Positions 18,256-27,201 of a stretch of DNA of 64,000 nucleotides are shown in pieces. Source of the stretch: Paenibacillus sp. FSL R5-0341 (GTDB taxonomy: Bacteria; Bacillota; Bacilli; Paenibacillales; Paenibacillaceae); contig NZ_CP150241.1 of NCBI RefSeq assembly GCF_037975235.1, positions 1,612,001 to 1,676,000 on the forward strand, given 5' to 3'. The notes under the pieces are model-generated. The model saw nothing but the letters and a program-made list of their open reading frames with translations. It had not been told where the DNA came from and searched no databases. Both the position numbers and the translations under genes were made by a program. The first letter of the stretch is position 1, and each line of letters starts with the position of its first letter.

Positions 18256-19590
18256 TTAAGGGTTCACAGGAATCTCCAATGAGAATGGTGATTTGATTTT
18301 CATCGGATAGGTGGAAATGTGCATTTGGATTTTCCCCTGCATCTTGGCTCCATTTTCGACAGTAGAAGAAACAATCGTGTGACTGTCATCCGTTCCCTCC
18401 CCACTACTCCAACTGGAGCCAGGAACCTCATATGATTTCCCTGCACTGTCTGTAACATTTCCGAAAGAGAGAACGAACCCACCGTCCATACTACCAGCAA
18501 CAGAAAAGTCGATAATTAGATCTTTGCCTTCGACCTTGCTGCCAAGCATCTTCAATCCAAGAGGGCCACCTGTAATCTGGTGTGACTTCAGATCAAGGGA
18601 AAGATCCAGATCCTTTTTATCCAATCCGGAGAAGCCAGATCCTTGTAAGGTCAGCTTTTTCGGTATGGAGAAGTACATGCTTTCGAAGTAAATGGAGCGT
18701 TCATCCCCACCTGTCGAGGTATCCGTTCTCCACGCGCGACCTTGTTCGTCGACCAGTTGAAGATCGCTCAGGCCAAATACCTTCTTGGTATTCTTTGGAT
18801 CAAAATTCACATCAAGTACAAGACGGGTTGGATACAGAGTAGCCTCTTTCACATCAATACGCTGCCCATCCACCGTTAACGTCTGATTCACAGGAATGAC
18901 TTTTTTCATGCCTTTGGTAAGATTTTTGTCTACCGGGAACGTCACTTTCCACTTTTCAGAACCTGCTGTATCTCTTGGCTTAAACACAACACTCAGCTCT
19001 TCGGGCGGAGAGGCTCCATCCGAGAAGATCACATCAATCATATTCTCATATACATTCTCGTCTGAAGTAGATTTAGGTGAGGAATAACCAAATGCAACAG
19101 GAAGATCTTTACCGTTCTCATCCAGCAAATCAATGTCATAGTTGAATTTCTCTGGATCTTTCATGCCTTTCATCGTGTAAAAAATAACCATACGTGACTC
19201 GTCTGTGATAATGCCTTCAACGGTCACGGAAGCACCATCATGCTCGTCGGTTACCCCGACCTTCTGTAAGAGGGACTTATCGATCGCCATCATTAATCCT
19301 TTGTCCTGGCGAATCATGCTCACAATGCCTTCCATGCCAGGCAATTGCTCCACGAAGGACGCAAAAGCGGGAGAGACACGGATACATCCCGTAAACAGCA
19401 GGATGAGGGCAGCTGCTGAGATGGAGCTCATATACCAACGCAGCCGGGACTTTCGCTTACGAGCCGCCTGGCGGATTCCGGACTGCACAGCCTGATAGGT
19501 GGCATCGGGCACAGGCATGGTTTCGTACTCCGTCTTGCGAGCATTCAGACGTTCTTCCAATGCGTCGAATGATTTTTGTTCATCCGTCAT
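18256..19590 (-). CDS. DUF4179-family membrane anti-sigma-like protein
   Basis: 444 residues. The first ~55 residues are cytoplasmic and basic near the membrane; one helix at ~52-70; then SPAFASFVEQLPGMEGIVSMI, the hallmark of DUF4179 proteins, and a large extracellular beta-rich region (DUF5643-like). Its start overlaps the stop of an ECF sigma gene (ATGA), the usual arrangement of a sigma factor with its membrane-bound inhibitor. It probably holds the sigma factor until an envelope signal arrives. Confidence 0.85.
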   Translation of the reverse strand: MTDEQKSFDALEERLNARKTEYETMPVPDATYQAVQSGIRQAARKRKSRLRWYMSSISAAALILLFTGCIRVSPAFASFVEQLPGMEGIVSMIRQDKGLMMAIDKSLLQKVGVTDEHDGASVTVEGIITDESRMVIFYTMKGMKDPEKFNYDIDLLDENGKDLPVAFGYSSPKSTSDENVYENMIDVIFSDGASPPEELSVVFKPRDTAGSEKWKVTFPVDKNLTKGMKKVIPVNQTLTVDGQRIDVKEATLYPTRLVLDVNFDPKNTKKVFGLSDLQLVDEQGRAWRTDTSTGGDERSIYFESMYFSIPKKLTLQGSGFSGLDKKDLDLSLDLKSHQITGGPLGLKMLGSKVEGKDLIIDFSVAGSMDGGFVLSFGNVTDSAGKSYEVPGSSWSSGEGTDDSHTIVSSTVENGAKMQGKIQMHISTYPMKIKSPFSLEIPVNP

Positions 19591-20102
19591 GAGGATGCAT
19601 CTCCTTTCGTTTCAAGTTGATCACGGAGCTGTCCGAGTGCCCGATGTAATCGGGATTTTACGGTTCCGGTCGGGATTTCGAGAATATCGGCGACTTCTGT
19701 TAAGGAGAAACCTTCGAAATAACTCAGGATAATAATCTGTTTGCAATCCCGATCAAGGGTGGATACAGCGGCCGCAAGATCGGGATCCGCAGGACGATCC
19801 CAGCTGCTGGATTCATGGATCTCGGTGACGGGACTGAACCGACTTTTGCGTTTGCGTTCGTCCGCGCAGTAGTTGAGCAGTATGCGGATGAGCCACGTAC
19901 CGAAGTAGGAGGGTTCTTTTAATTTTTTGAGTTTGCGGAACGCCCTGAAGGTGGATTCCTGAATTGCTTCCAGCGCATCACCTTCGTTGTGCAGATACGC
20001 ATAGGCGATACGGTACAGTTGGCTCTGATGCAATTCCATTAAGGCTGCAAAAGCCTCGGCATCCCCTTTTTGTGCGGCGATGGTGAGCTGAGTAGGGGTC
20101 AC
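19587..20102 (-). CDS. ECF RNA polymerase sigma factor
   Basis: 171 residues, GTG start behind AAAGGAGGAG. Region 2 is visible as FAALMELHQSQLYRIAYAYL...ALEAIQESTFRAFRKLKKL, region 4 as LDRDCKQIIILSYFEGFSLT followed by EVADILEIPTGTVKSRLHRA. Region 3 is missing, as in ECF factors. Co-transcribed with the DUF4179 anti-sigma. A candidate autoregulated promoter lies just upstream. Confidence 0.93.
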   Translation of the reverse strand: MTPTQLTIAAQKGDAEAFAALMELHQSQLYRIAYAYLHNEGDALEAIQESTFRAFRKLKKLKEPSYFGTWLIRILLNYCADERKRKSRFSPVTEIHESSSWDRPADPDLAAAVSTLDRDCKQIIILSYFEGFSLTEVADILEIPTGTVKSRLHRALGQLRDQLETKGDASS

Positions 20103-20133
20103 ATGGCTCCTCCTTTCATGGATATGTTGAGTA

Positions 20134-20161
20134 TTAGACCGTGTAAGGCATGAAACGGTTC
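20134..20161 (-). promoter_or_regulatory. Candidate ECF-type promoter upstream of the sigma gene
   Basis: On the minus strand GAACCGTTT is followed, 16 bases after AAC, by CGGTCTAA, resembling AAC-N16-CGTC ECF promoters. Position just upstream of the sigma gene fits autoregulation. By-eye match only. Confidence 0.45.
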
Positions 20162-20204
20162 TTATTTTCTGAGAAAAATATGTATGTACCTGATTTCTGA
20201 TTTC

Positions 20205-20396
20205 TATAGAAGTTGAACTATATTTACACGAGAACGTAGAGGACTGAAATAACCTGAAGAAGCGGAGCGTTCGCCTTTATCGCCAGATTTTCACCTTTGT
20301 AAAAGTGAATAAAAAAAATCTGGGGATAACAGCGATCGGAAGGTTGTTCTGTCATCGAAGTGGCAAGTGTAAATATTCTTTAGCTCAACTTATATA
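20205..20396 (-). repeat. Structured intergenic repeat, copy 2 (~192 bp)
   Basis: Same element as at 8834-9024, inverted. Ends are AGTTGAACTATATTTACAC and AGCTCAACTTATATA. The inner arms TTATCGCCAGATTTT and AAAAAATCTGGGGATAA pair with compensated positions relative to copy 1. It occupies the region upstream of the sigma gene. No frame inside. Confidence 0.85.
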
Positions 20397-20426
20397 GCCT
20401 TCCGATAGAGGTAGTAATCGAACAAG

Positions 20427-20475
20427 AAATAACCGTCAGACCTTCTTTTTGTACTCCAAAAAGAGTCCTGACGGT
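20427..20475 (-). terminator. Inverted repeat downstream of the ankyrin gene
   Basis: AACCGTCAG (from 20430) and CTGACGGTT (ending ~20475) bracket an A/T-rich inner hairpin (CTTTTTGTACTCCAAAAAG). No T run follows the outer stem on the minus strand, so its use as a terminator is uncertain. Confidence 0.5.
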
Positions 20476-20512
20476 TACTCACGGTATTGCTCACGTTATC
20501 TAATCATTGTTG

Positions 20513-21034
20513 CTACTGCGCTGCAACGGCAGCACGCAGGCACGAAGCTGTAAATGTGTTGCCACGTTCAAGTGCAATGTCCAATGCGGTTTGGCCTGAT
20601 GAGTTCAATGCACTCGGATCGGCACCATGTTGGAGTAACATCTCGATGAGTTCAGTCTGATCCGTATGAAATGCCGCCGAGTGCAGCGCATGTTGTCCAT
20701 CACTATCCAGAATACTCGTGGATGCCCCGTGTTCGAGCAAAAGGTGAATAACTTCTGGCGAACGTTCTCCCGCAAGTGCGGCATGCAGTGCAGTATTGGA
20801 TGGAATAAAGGAAATTTTGGAATGAGAAATGGCGTTAACATCGGCACTGTGCTCCAGAAGAACACGAACTGCTCCTGCTTGTCCATAATGAGAGGCATAT
20901 CCCAGTGGCGTGAGGCCATCTTGATTTTCAGTATTGGCGAGTTCCGGGTCAGCATCAAGCAGTGATTTCAGTTTCTCAACATGGCCGTCCTGTACCGCCT
21001 GGAATAGATCATTCATCTGTTCTGCATGAATCAT
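20513..21034 (-). CDS. Ankyrin-repeat protein
   Basis: 173 residues from ATG at 21034 (GGAGGT seven bases upstream). Four to five ankyrin repeats in series: DGLTPLGYASHYGQAGAVRV, a diverged second, SNTALHAALAGERSPEVIHL, DGQHALHSAAFHTDQTELIE and SGQTALDIALERGNTFTASC, each with the LLEHGA/LLQHGA turn. Such proteins mediate protein-protein contacts; the partner is unknown. No signal peptide. Monocistronic. Confidence 0.88.
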   Translation of the reverse strand: MIHAEQMNDLFQAVQDGHVEKLKSLLDADPELANTENQDGLTPLGYASHYGQAGAVRVLLEHSADVNAISHSKISFIPSNTALHAALAGERSPEVIHLLLEHGASTSILDSDGQHALHSAAFHTDQTELIEMLLQHGADPSALNSSGQTALDIALERGNTFTASCLRAAVAAQ

Positions 21035-21066
21035 AGCGAATACCTCCATCCGATGGAATATTAGAA

Positions 21067-22170
21067 TTATAGGGATTCATTATATAGCTTCTTTGCAGCC
21101 TCCAGCCCAGGTACGGCAAAGCAGGCGAGTGGAGAGGGTAGATCGTTCAATGGGAACCAGCCGATCTCACCAATGGCGCCGCCTTCTTCCAGATTACGAG
21201 CATGACCGCCAATCACCTTGGTGGAATAGAGAACAGATATCCAATGTTCCTTCTGCTCTGGCTGGATCGTCTCCGCCGTGCAGAGCAGGCTGTCGATGGC
21301 GATATCCAGATTCACTTCCTCCTTGATTTCACGGATAACAGCAGTTTCCAGTGATTCATAGGGATCGACTTTCCCGCCTGGAATACTCCATGTGTGCTGT
21401 TCGGGCTGGCGGTTCCGCCAGGCGAGAAGCACTTCGCCCCGTTCATTCAGGATGACCGCACCTACACCGATGCGAGGCGTAATTTCAGATTCACCTTTTG
21501 GACCTAAGCGTAACTCCGAGATGGATAGCGCAGCTTGTTCGGTCGCATGACGCTGCGAGAAGCCACCCGCTGTCATTTCCCCAGATTCAGAAGTACGAGT
21601 GGACTGGAATGACAATGGCAGCTGAGATTGTACCGACCATTCTTCCGCAAGAATACTCATCGAGATCAGGTCATAGTGCATGCCATCCCGCAAAACTGCA
21701 GAACGCTGGCGACCCTCTTCCCGAAATCCGGCTTTTAGGTACGCACGTCTAGCGGCTTCATTGTATTCAATGACTTCCAGCGAAATCCGGTTCAGGTTCA
21801 ATTCGTGGAAGCCATACCGAAGAATCAGAGCCAGGGCGTCGCTGCCGTATCCTTTACCCCGATCATTTTCTTCGCCGATACCAATAGCCAGACGAGCAGA
21901 CCGATTGTTCCATTCGATCCGATAGAGCGCGGTGAAGCCAATGAATCGATTCCCATCCAGTGTACGTAAAGCAAATTCAAAACCGTTGTCTCGGCGGACA
22001 GACGAAGAACCCGTTTCATCCGGCGTTAACGGAATAGCGATATCAGTATCCATGTTGCGCAAATATTCATAATCGTCTGTGAAGCGGGAGAGACGCATGC
22101 AATCTTCCGGGCATGGAGCCGCGAGCCTCACTTTGGAACCTTGAAAACCATTTAAATGACGTGGAGCCAT
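21067..22170 (-). CDS. Fusion of GNAT acetyltransferase and Nudix hydrolase
   Basis: 367 residues. The N-terminal ~175 residues are a RimJ/RimL-like GNAT domain (LAIGIGEENDRGKGYGSDAL gives the acetyl-CoA loop; NLNRISLEVIEYNEAARRAY gives the C-terminal strand-helix). A ~50-residue linker follows, then a Nudix domain with the box GGKVDPYESLETAVIREIKE followed by EVNLDI: the G5E7REUxEE pattern is kept but the Gly after EE is Asn. Nudix enzymes hydrolyse nucleoside diphosphate-linked substrates. One frame throughout, so the fusion appears real. Confidence 0.88.
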   Translation of the reverse strand: MAPRHLNGFQGSKVRLAAPCPEDCMRLSRFTDDYEYLRNMDTDIAIPLTPDETGSSSVRRDNGFEFALRTLDGNRFIGFTALYRIEWNNRSARLAIGIGEENDRGKGYGSDALALILRYGFHELNLNRISLEVIEYNEAARRAYLKAGFREEGRQRSAVLRDGMHYDLISMSILAEEWSVQSQLPLSFQSTRTSESGEMTAGGFSQRHATEQAALSISELRLGPKGESEITPRIGVGAVILNERGEVLLAWRNRQPEQHTWSIPGGKVDPYESLETAVIREIKEEVNLDIAIDSLLCTAETIQPEQKEHWISVLYSTKVIGGHARNLEEGGAIGEIGWFPLNDLPSPLACFAVPGLEAAKKLYNESL

Positions 22171-22284
22171 GTTGCACCTCTTTTGTTCGATATGAAATCA
22201 ATCGTTTCTCCCCATTATACTACGAACAGGAGCGGATACCGAAAAATGGTACCAAACGAGCTACACCCAGGGGGAAAGACCATA

Positions 22285-22312
22285 AAAAAAAGCAGCCATC
22301 GCGGGCTGCTGT
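22285..22312 (-). terminator. Intrinsic terminator after flgB-like gene
   Basis: AGCAGCC-CGCGAT-GGCTGCT on the minus strand followed by eight T, seven bases after the flgB-like stop codon. Confidence 0.92.
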
Positions 22313-22319
22313 ACATTCA

Positions 22320-22730
22320 TTATTTCAAATCATTCAGTAAATTTTTCATTTTTTTGTAGTGTCCACTGACCCGATCAACCATGTAGTTATACATGAGCTG
22401 ATTCTCCGAAAGATTCGCCATTTCCTTGTCAATATCAACGTTATTGTTGTTATTGTTCATGGCTGTTTCGTTGTTCTCGACAATTCGGTACTGTACGATG
22501 GAAGAATGGGGATCACTGATAGGAAAGTGTTTGTCATGAGTCCGTTTCATGGCGAGCTGATCTGTTTTGCCATTTTCAACGATACGTCTAAGCTCTTCCT
22601 GAAACTCTACCGTTTTCTTTTTGTAGTTAGGCGTGTCTGCATTAGCAATGTTATTGGTGATGGCATTGTGTTGTGCAGTCAGTGCTTGTAACAGTGATTC
22701 ATTACGTCTTGTCGTATTCGTTTCGATCAC
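22320..22730 (-). CDS. Orphan flagellar basal-body rod protein FlgB-like
   Basis: 136 residues from GTG at 22730 (GAAGGAG nine bases upstream); a GTG at 22748 would overlap that site. AITNNIANADTPNYKKKTVE is the classic rod-protein N-terminal motif, and NNNVDIDKEMANLSENQLMY plus the C-terminal coiled region match FlgB of the proximal rod. FlgB normally heads the fla/che operon, but here it stands alone with its own terminator between a GNAT-Nudix and speD gene. Possibly a second, condition-specific copy. No FlgC or FliE follows. Confidence 0.8.
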   Translation of the reverse strand: MIETNTTRRNESLLQALTAQHNAITNNIANADTPNYKKKTVEFQEELRRIVENGKTDQLAMKRTHDKHFPISDPHSSIVQYRIVENNETAMNNNNNNVDIDKEMANLSENQLMYNYMVDRVSGHYKKMKNLLNDLK

Positions 22731-22811
22731 GGGCTCAGTCTCCTTCACTGTAGATTGATACAGTTACTTCTATAATAAGAAATAAAGTTGCACACTGTCA
22801 ACATAACAAAG

Positions 22812-22878
22812 AAAAAGACAAGCCCATGCCGGAGGTCCCCTGAATAAAAGAACCCTGCCTTCATGATAACTTGTCTTA
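22812..22878 (-). terminator. Probable terminator of speD
   Basis: AAGACAAG and CTTGTCTT form the base of a long-looped hairpin on the minus strand followed by TTTCTTTG. Weaker than the other terminators in the window. Confidence 0.5.
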
Positions 22879-22914
22879 GACTTTGCCCTCATGGATCAGC
22901 CAATGAACAGCTGC

Positions 22915-23730
22915 TTAAGAGGGACGATTGATGTTTTTGCCGTAATAGATCTCATCCATCTCCAGCTTCAGCCACTCGGTAATCTCCTGTTGTTCCTTCT
23001 TGCTCAGCTTATCCTTGGTGTACCCAAACAGATAATTGTCGAGATCGAATTCCCTCAGTTTACACTTGGTATGAAAAATGTTCTCCTGATAGACGTTCAC
23101 GTCAATCATATCGAAGCTGCTCTTGATCTCGTCCGGAATATAATTCTGAATCGAGCCAATCTCATGGTCAATGAACAACTTGCGTCCGCTCGTATCCCGC
23201 GTGAAACCACGTACTCGGTAATCCATCGTCATAATGTCCGTATCGAAGGAGTGGATCAGATAATTCAGCGCCTTGAGCGGTGAGATCTCACCGCAGGTGG
23301 AGACATCGATGTCCGCACGGAAGGTACTGATGCCTTCACTGGGGTGGAACTCAGGATAGGTGTGTACGGTGATATGGCTTTTATCCAGCTGCATAACGAC
23401 GTTATCTGGCAGAGGGCCGGGAGATTCATCGAGTGATTCCTCGGGGATCTCCACGATTGGACCTTCCGAGACCAGCATCGTCACACTCGCACCTTGAGGC
23501 ACGTAATCCTGCTGCGCAACATTTAACACATGAGCTCCAATGATATCGGAGACGTTGTTCAGAATTTTACTCAGCCGGGCGGCGTTATACTGTTCATCAA
23601 TATATTCAATGTAAGCTTCGCGTTCGTCTTTGGTTTTGGTATAACAAATATCATACATATTGAAACTCAACGACTTGGTCAGGTTGTTAAATCCATGCAG
23701 TTGAATGCGCTGCTCTGGCGTAATTGTCAT
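22915..23730 (-). CDS. speD: S-adenosylmethionine decarboxylase proenzyme (E. coli SpeD type)
   Basis: 271 residues from ATG at 23730 (AAGGGG upstream). The autocatalytic cleavage site is [13 protein letters not shown], with Ser118 becoming the pyruvoyl group; the upstream acidic loop and downstream [20 protein letters not shown], including the essential Cys, are conserved. The length matches the ~264-residue enterobacterial class rather than the short ~125-residue Bacillus SpeH. It makes decarboxylated AdoMet for spermidine synthesis. No spermidine synthase gene is adjacent. Confidence 0.92.
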   Translation of the reverse strand: MTITPEQRIQLHGFNNLTKSLSFNMYDICYTKTKDEREAYIEYIDEQYNAARLSKILNNVSDIIGAHVLNVAQQDYVPQGASVTMLVSEGPIVEIPEESLDESPGPLPDNVVMQLDKSHITVHTYPEFHPSEGISTFRADIDVSTCGEISPLKALNYLIHSFDTDIMTMDYRVRGFTRDTSGRKLFIDHEIGSIQNYIPDEIKSSFDMIDVNVYQENIFHTKCKLREFDLDNYLFGYTKDKLSKKEQQEITEWLKLEMDEIYYGKNINRPS

Positions 23731-23887
23731 GGTTGCAGTTCCCCTTATCCCATACGACATATCATCGCAGTTATAATACTACTTATACCCAACCTGCCTC
23801 GAAAAAAAACATATGTACGTCATTCAAAATACGTTTACCCTCTGATAAAAGCTATGCATGAATGGACATCAGATGATCTACATTTTT

Positions 23888-24466
23888 TCAAAATGAAGAA
23901 TCGTCGAATTCGGCAATATCGTTCATGCGCTCATCCTCAGCTACCGATTGGATATCCTCTGAAGTGACACTGATAATCGTATAGTCCTCGTTCTGCTGTT
24001 TCTTCACGGCTTTTTCCTTGATAAAACGGGGACTGCCTTCCCCGGCATCTTCGTCATAGACGAGCAGAAGCCCGTCGCTTTTGCGTAGCAACAGGTCATC
24101 CCGTGCAGTGAACTGCCACGGCCCGATATAAGGTTGATTGCTAATCGCACCGTAATAGTCCACACCCGAGAGGATGGAACGGTAATACTCCTGCTTGTCT
24201 TCTTTCCATTGTTCCTCCGGGTTCTGAAAGGCGGTGATGATCGACAGTTTCAGATGTGGATACGTCTCCTTCAGATCAATCACCACTTCGCAGGCCCACA
24301 GGTCCACACCGTATTGTCCTGGCGTCAGCACCCATTCCAGACCATCCTCGACAAGGGGAGTGAGGCGGGAGGAGATGGCCTTTTTGATAAAAGGAATACC
24401 TTCATGCTTCTGTCCAAAAATCTGCAATTCATGTGCTCGGTAACCGGTGATTAACAGGTTTTTCAG
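23888..24466 (-). CDS. YpsA-family (DUF1273, SLOG fold) protein with apparent CTG start
   Basis: About 192 residues. The first ATG/GTG/TTG in frame that leaves an open protein is TTG at 24427, but that would remove the conserved start of the family. Reading from CTG at 24466 gives KNLLITGYRAHELQIFGQK, which matches the YpsA N-terminus (…ITGYK..ELGIF) including the Rossmann-like loop. AAAGGAGG sits seven bases before this CTG, and no ATG, GTG or TTG lies between. The rest (EWVLTPGQYGVDLWACEVVI, KSDGLLLVYDEDAGEGSP) is typical. YpsA-type proteins affect cell division in Bacillus; ligand unknown. Confidence 0.85.
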   Translation of the reverse strand: MKNLLITGYRAHELQIFGQKHEGIPFIKKAISSRLTPLVEDGLEWVLTPGQYGVDLWACEVVIDLKETYPHLKLSIITAFQNPEEQWKEDKQEYYRSILSGVDYYGAISNQPYIGPWQFTARDDLLLRKSDGLLLVYDEDAGEGSPRFIKEKAVKKQQNEDYTIISVTSEDIQSVAEDERMNDIAEFDDSSF

Positions 24467-24517
24467 TTTCCGTTCCTCCTTTCAGACGTGATCAATCGAT
24501 TCTATATCAATATGCAG

Positions 24518-25666
24518 TTATTTCGCGGGTGGCGCATCTGCACGGAACGGATACAGGAATGGTTTCGGAATATCCGTCTCGAATGACATCAGTTCATCGG
24601 TTGTGGGATGAATAAATGAGAGTAAACGTGCATGAAGTCCGAGACGGCCGAGGTCTCTTGTGCGTGCGCCGTATTTTCTGTCACCGGCAATTGGATGTCC
24701 GAGATCTTCCATGTGCACCCGAATCTGATTTTTACGCCCTGTCTCCAGACGCACTTCCAGCAGGGAGAACTCCCGGTTCGACTTCAGACGTTTATAGTGT
24801 GTAATGGCATGTTGTCCATCATTCGGACGCGAGCTGGAGTACATTTTCAGCGTTTTGGTTTCCTTCAGCCAGGAAGAGATGGTACCTTCTTCTTTCGCTA
24901 CGGTTCCTTCAACAAGGGCAACGTAGACGCGGTCCTGCACGTTTTCTTTCCAGTTGTTTTGCAGCTTCTGTTGTACCTCTTCACTTTTGGCAAACATCAT
25001 GACACCCGACGTATCCCGATCCAGACGATGGACGACAAAAATCCGATTCAGCGGATTGGTGCGGCGCACATGCTCTGTCAGTTGGCGATAAGCCGTCAGA
25101 TCATCCGTCTTGTCGGCGGCAATGGACAACAGTCCGGCTTCCTTACGGATCACAATGATATCATCGTCTTCATGCAAAATGTTAATACCCGTCAAGGACG
25201 GAGCAGCGACTGCGCCTTCTTTTCTAATATATACAATCTGACCTGGCGTCAGCGCTTCATTAAACTTGGTTACGACCTTCTGATCCACGGATACCTGTCC
25301 ACGACCCAAAATGGATTTTACCGCATTACGTCCCGACTTCAGATGTTGCAGCAAGAAATTCAGCAATTCGTCCGGTTCGGTTACTTTGTACTGGCGTGGT
25401 GGTTCCTGCTTGCGATAATAGGAATTGCCCGGGCGTTTAGAAGCACTGGCGTTTTTGGATTTGTTGCCTCCGGCTTTCTTGGGAGCGGCCGACGATTTCG
25501 CGGCTAATGGCTTCTTGTTCTCCTCCGTATTGCGTGATGCGGAAGCACCTGATGTTTTTGCAGATGAGAAGCTAGACTTGCCGGAACGTGCTGTGGATGA
25601 ACCAGCATATGATTTCCCCTTGGCCGAGGCCGATGTTTTGCCCGTTGGACGTTTGCGTTTATTCAT
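24518..25666 (-). CDS. RluA-family 23S rRNA pseudouridine synthase with a long Lys/Ser/Ala tail at the N-terminus
   Basis: About 382 residues from ATG at 25666 (AGAAGGAG ten bases upstream). Residues 1-~95 are a low-complexity basic extension rich in Lys, Ser, Ala and Gly. Then come an S4-like RNA-binding domain (LLNFLLQHLKSGRNAVKSIL) and the synthase domain with the catalytic HRLDRDTSG motif (Asp) and GRKNQIRVHMEDLGHPIAGD. The enzyme isomerises uridine in structured RNA. The basic tail is unusual for RluD-like proteins and may aid ribosome or RNA binding. Confidence 0.9.
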   Translation of the reverse strand: MNKRKRPTGKTSASAKGKSYAGSSTARSGKSSFSSAKTSGASASRNTEENKKPLAAKSSAAPKKAGGNKSKNASASKRPGNSYYRKQEPPRQYKVTEPDELLNFLLQHLKSGRNAVKSILGRGQVSVDQKVVTKFNEALTPGQIVYIRKEGAVAAPSLTGINILHEDDDIIVIRKEAGLLSIAADKTDDLTAYRQLTEHVRRTNPLNRIFVVHRLDRDTSGVMMFAKSEEVQQKLQNNWKENVQDRVYVALVEGTVAKEEGTISSWLKETKTLKMYSSSRPNDGQHAITHYKRLKSNREFSLLEVRLETGRKNQIRVHMEDLGHPIAGDRKYGARTRDLGRLGLHARLLSFIHPTTDELMSFETDIPKPFLYPFRADAPPAK

Positions 25667-25855
25667 GAATAGTAATCTCCTTCTGAACAGCCTGTACCGC
25701 TTGTGTGCATACGATCCGTTCATTTCGTTATGCAGTTCAATATACCACTAACAGTCGACAAATAAAAATAGGTTCATGGAAACTGCTATACATCCAATCC
25801 GAAGAGTTGTGAGATTCATAGGATATGGTATCCCATAGCATTGGAGGTGTTACTC

Positions 25856-26263
25856 ATGGGCGTGTTTCTCGATATGAGAACTTCGATGAACTCGGGAACC
25901 GTAGGACAGCCCGGTTTATCTTTAGGTCCATCCCCGGAAGCATTCGGCACGATTGGTCTTCAGACCCAGGGTGTGGCGAATCCCATTATTACGTTGAACG
26001 GGACGGTAGGCGTTACGGGAGAACTGGGAGATACCTTTGTGGTGGAGCTGGTACGGGGATTCCTATATGATCCCTTCTATATCATCTACCGTGCTGAAGG
26101 TACGATTGGACAGAACGGCGGTGCCGAATTTCATTCGTTCACAGCGCAGGATCTGTCTGCACCACCAGCACTGGAAAGTGTGTATACTTCGTTTATCTCG
26201 GGAGTGTCCACAGCAGTAAGAACCGGGCCGGAGATATTATACGGTATTGCAGCCACTGGCTAG
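25856..26263 (+). CDS. Conserved small protein of unknown function
   Basis: 135 residues from ATG at 25856 (GGAGGTG six bases upstream). Rich in Gly, Thr, Val and Ile, few charged residues, with repeated beta-strand-like stretches (PIITLNGTVGVTGELGDTFV, PFYIIYRAEGTIGQ). No signal peptide or membrane helix. I do not recognise the family; the composition recalls beta-rich coat or surface proteins, but that is a guess. A terminator follows about 130 bp downstream. Confidence 0.6.
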   Translation: MGVFLDMRTSMNSGTVGQPGLSLGPSPEAFGTIGLQTQGVANPIITLNGTVGVTGELGDTFVVELVRGFLYDPFYIIYRAEGTIGQNGGAEFHSFTAQDLSAPPALESVYTSFISGVSTAVRTGPEILYGIAATG

Positions 26264-26396
26264 TTGTGAAAGACCTAATGTGAACTTTGGCAGAGTGCTT
26301 TCAGATCGCTTCGCCCAAGGCAGAGTTCGTTTCATACCCCAGAAACCCAGAGGTACAAGGCAACGTAGCGATAGGTTTCGACTAGCGCTCAGCATG

Positions 26397-26426
26397 AAAC
26401 CCCCGGCTCAAGAAGTCGGGGGTTTT
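26397..26426 (+). terminator. Intrinsic terminator
   Basis: AAACCCCCG (26397-26405) pairs with CGGGGGTTTTT (26417-26426 and beyond). It ends the 135-residue gene; it can also act leftward through the A run. Confidence 0.82.
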
Positions 26427-26490
26427 TGTCATACAAAGCATCTGTACATCTCAATGTAGCTCACTCATCTGAAGGAGATGTCCGTGTGGA

Positions 26491-27201
26491 TCAGTTGGCA
26501 CGACCCTTCAGAATGATGTTGTTGGCTTTGCCAAAGTCGATGGCGACTTTACCGGCGAGAGCAGCTGTTCGCTCAGCAAGAATAACCGCGTTGACGCCGC
26601 AGGAGAAGAGAGCGACATCAAAGGTATCTTGATTCGTCTGAATCCACTCAAGCGTGTCCTGCATCTGATCATAGCTGTCGAAGGGAAGTGCATTCACAAG
26701 GTTTAGATGATATGGCTCCCGTTCGAGCGTGGCACGCAGTGCCTCAATCTCTCGGGTAACGAGTAACACGCGCTTGCCTGCAAGCATCTGCCAGAAACGC
26801 GGATTCTGCGCCAGCTCCCGATTGACACAGGCATGACAAGTCAGTGGAGGAGAGATGCCAAAGTGAGCAAACACCATATCGGTCAGGGGTCTTTTGAGAT
26901 AATCCGGAGCGTTAATGGTGCTGTCACCGCGGGGAAGAATGCCGACGATATCGGCCCGTTGCAATGATGCCGCGACTTCATCTCGTAGCTGCGGGTTGGG
27001 AAGGCTCAGTCCTTTTTGTCCTAAATTGGCTTTGATGGCCCAACGCTCCTGAAGGACCTGTTCTGTGGGCCATACGGTTTCTTGAGACATGACGATATTC
27101 TCGCCATCGCCGACTCGCACGAGAGAGAGAGGACGCTGTTCAAGAAGCGCCGCTTCAAGCTGATCAAGCACACCTTCCATTTCAAGATAGATCGAATTCA
27201 T
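26491..27201 (-). CDS. GT-D fold glycosyltransferase (DUF1792-like)
   Basis: 236 residues. LSLVRVGDGENIVMSQE near the N-terminus and DIVGILPRGDST in the middle are characteristic of the GT-D family first described in streptococcal serine-rich adhesin glycosylation. C-terminal FDVALFSCGVNAVILAERTA and VAIDFGKANN complete the fold. These enzymes transfer a sugar onto glycoprotein chains without the usual GT-A DXD pocket. Divergent from the glycan genes at 27512-33190, which probably act with it. Confidence 0.85.
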   Translation of the reverse strand: MNSIYLEMEGVLDQLEAALLEQRPLSLVRVGDGENIVMSQETVWPTEQVLQERWAIKANLGQKGLSLPNPQLRDEVAASLQRADIVGILPRGDSTINAPDYLKRPLTDMVFAHFGISPPLTCHACVNRELAQNPRFWQMLAGKRVLLVTREIEALRATLEREPYHLNLVNALPFDSYDQMQDTLEWIQTNQDTFDVALFSCGVNAVILAERTAALAGKVAIDFGKANNIILKGRAN

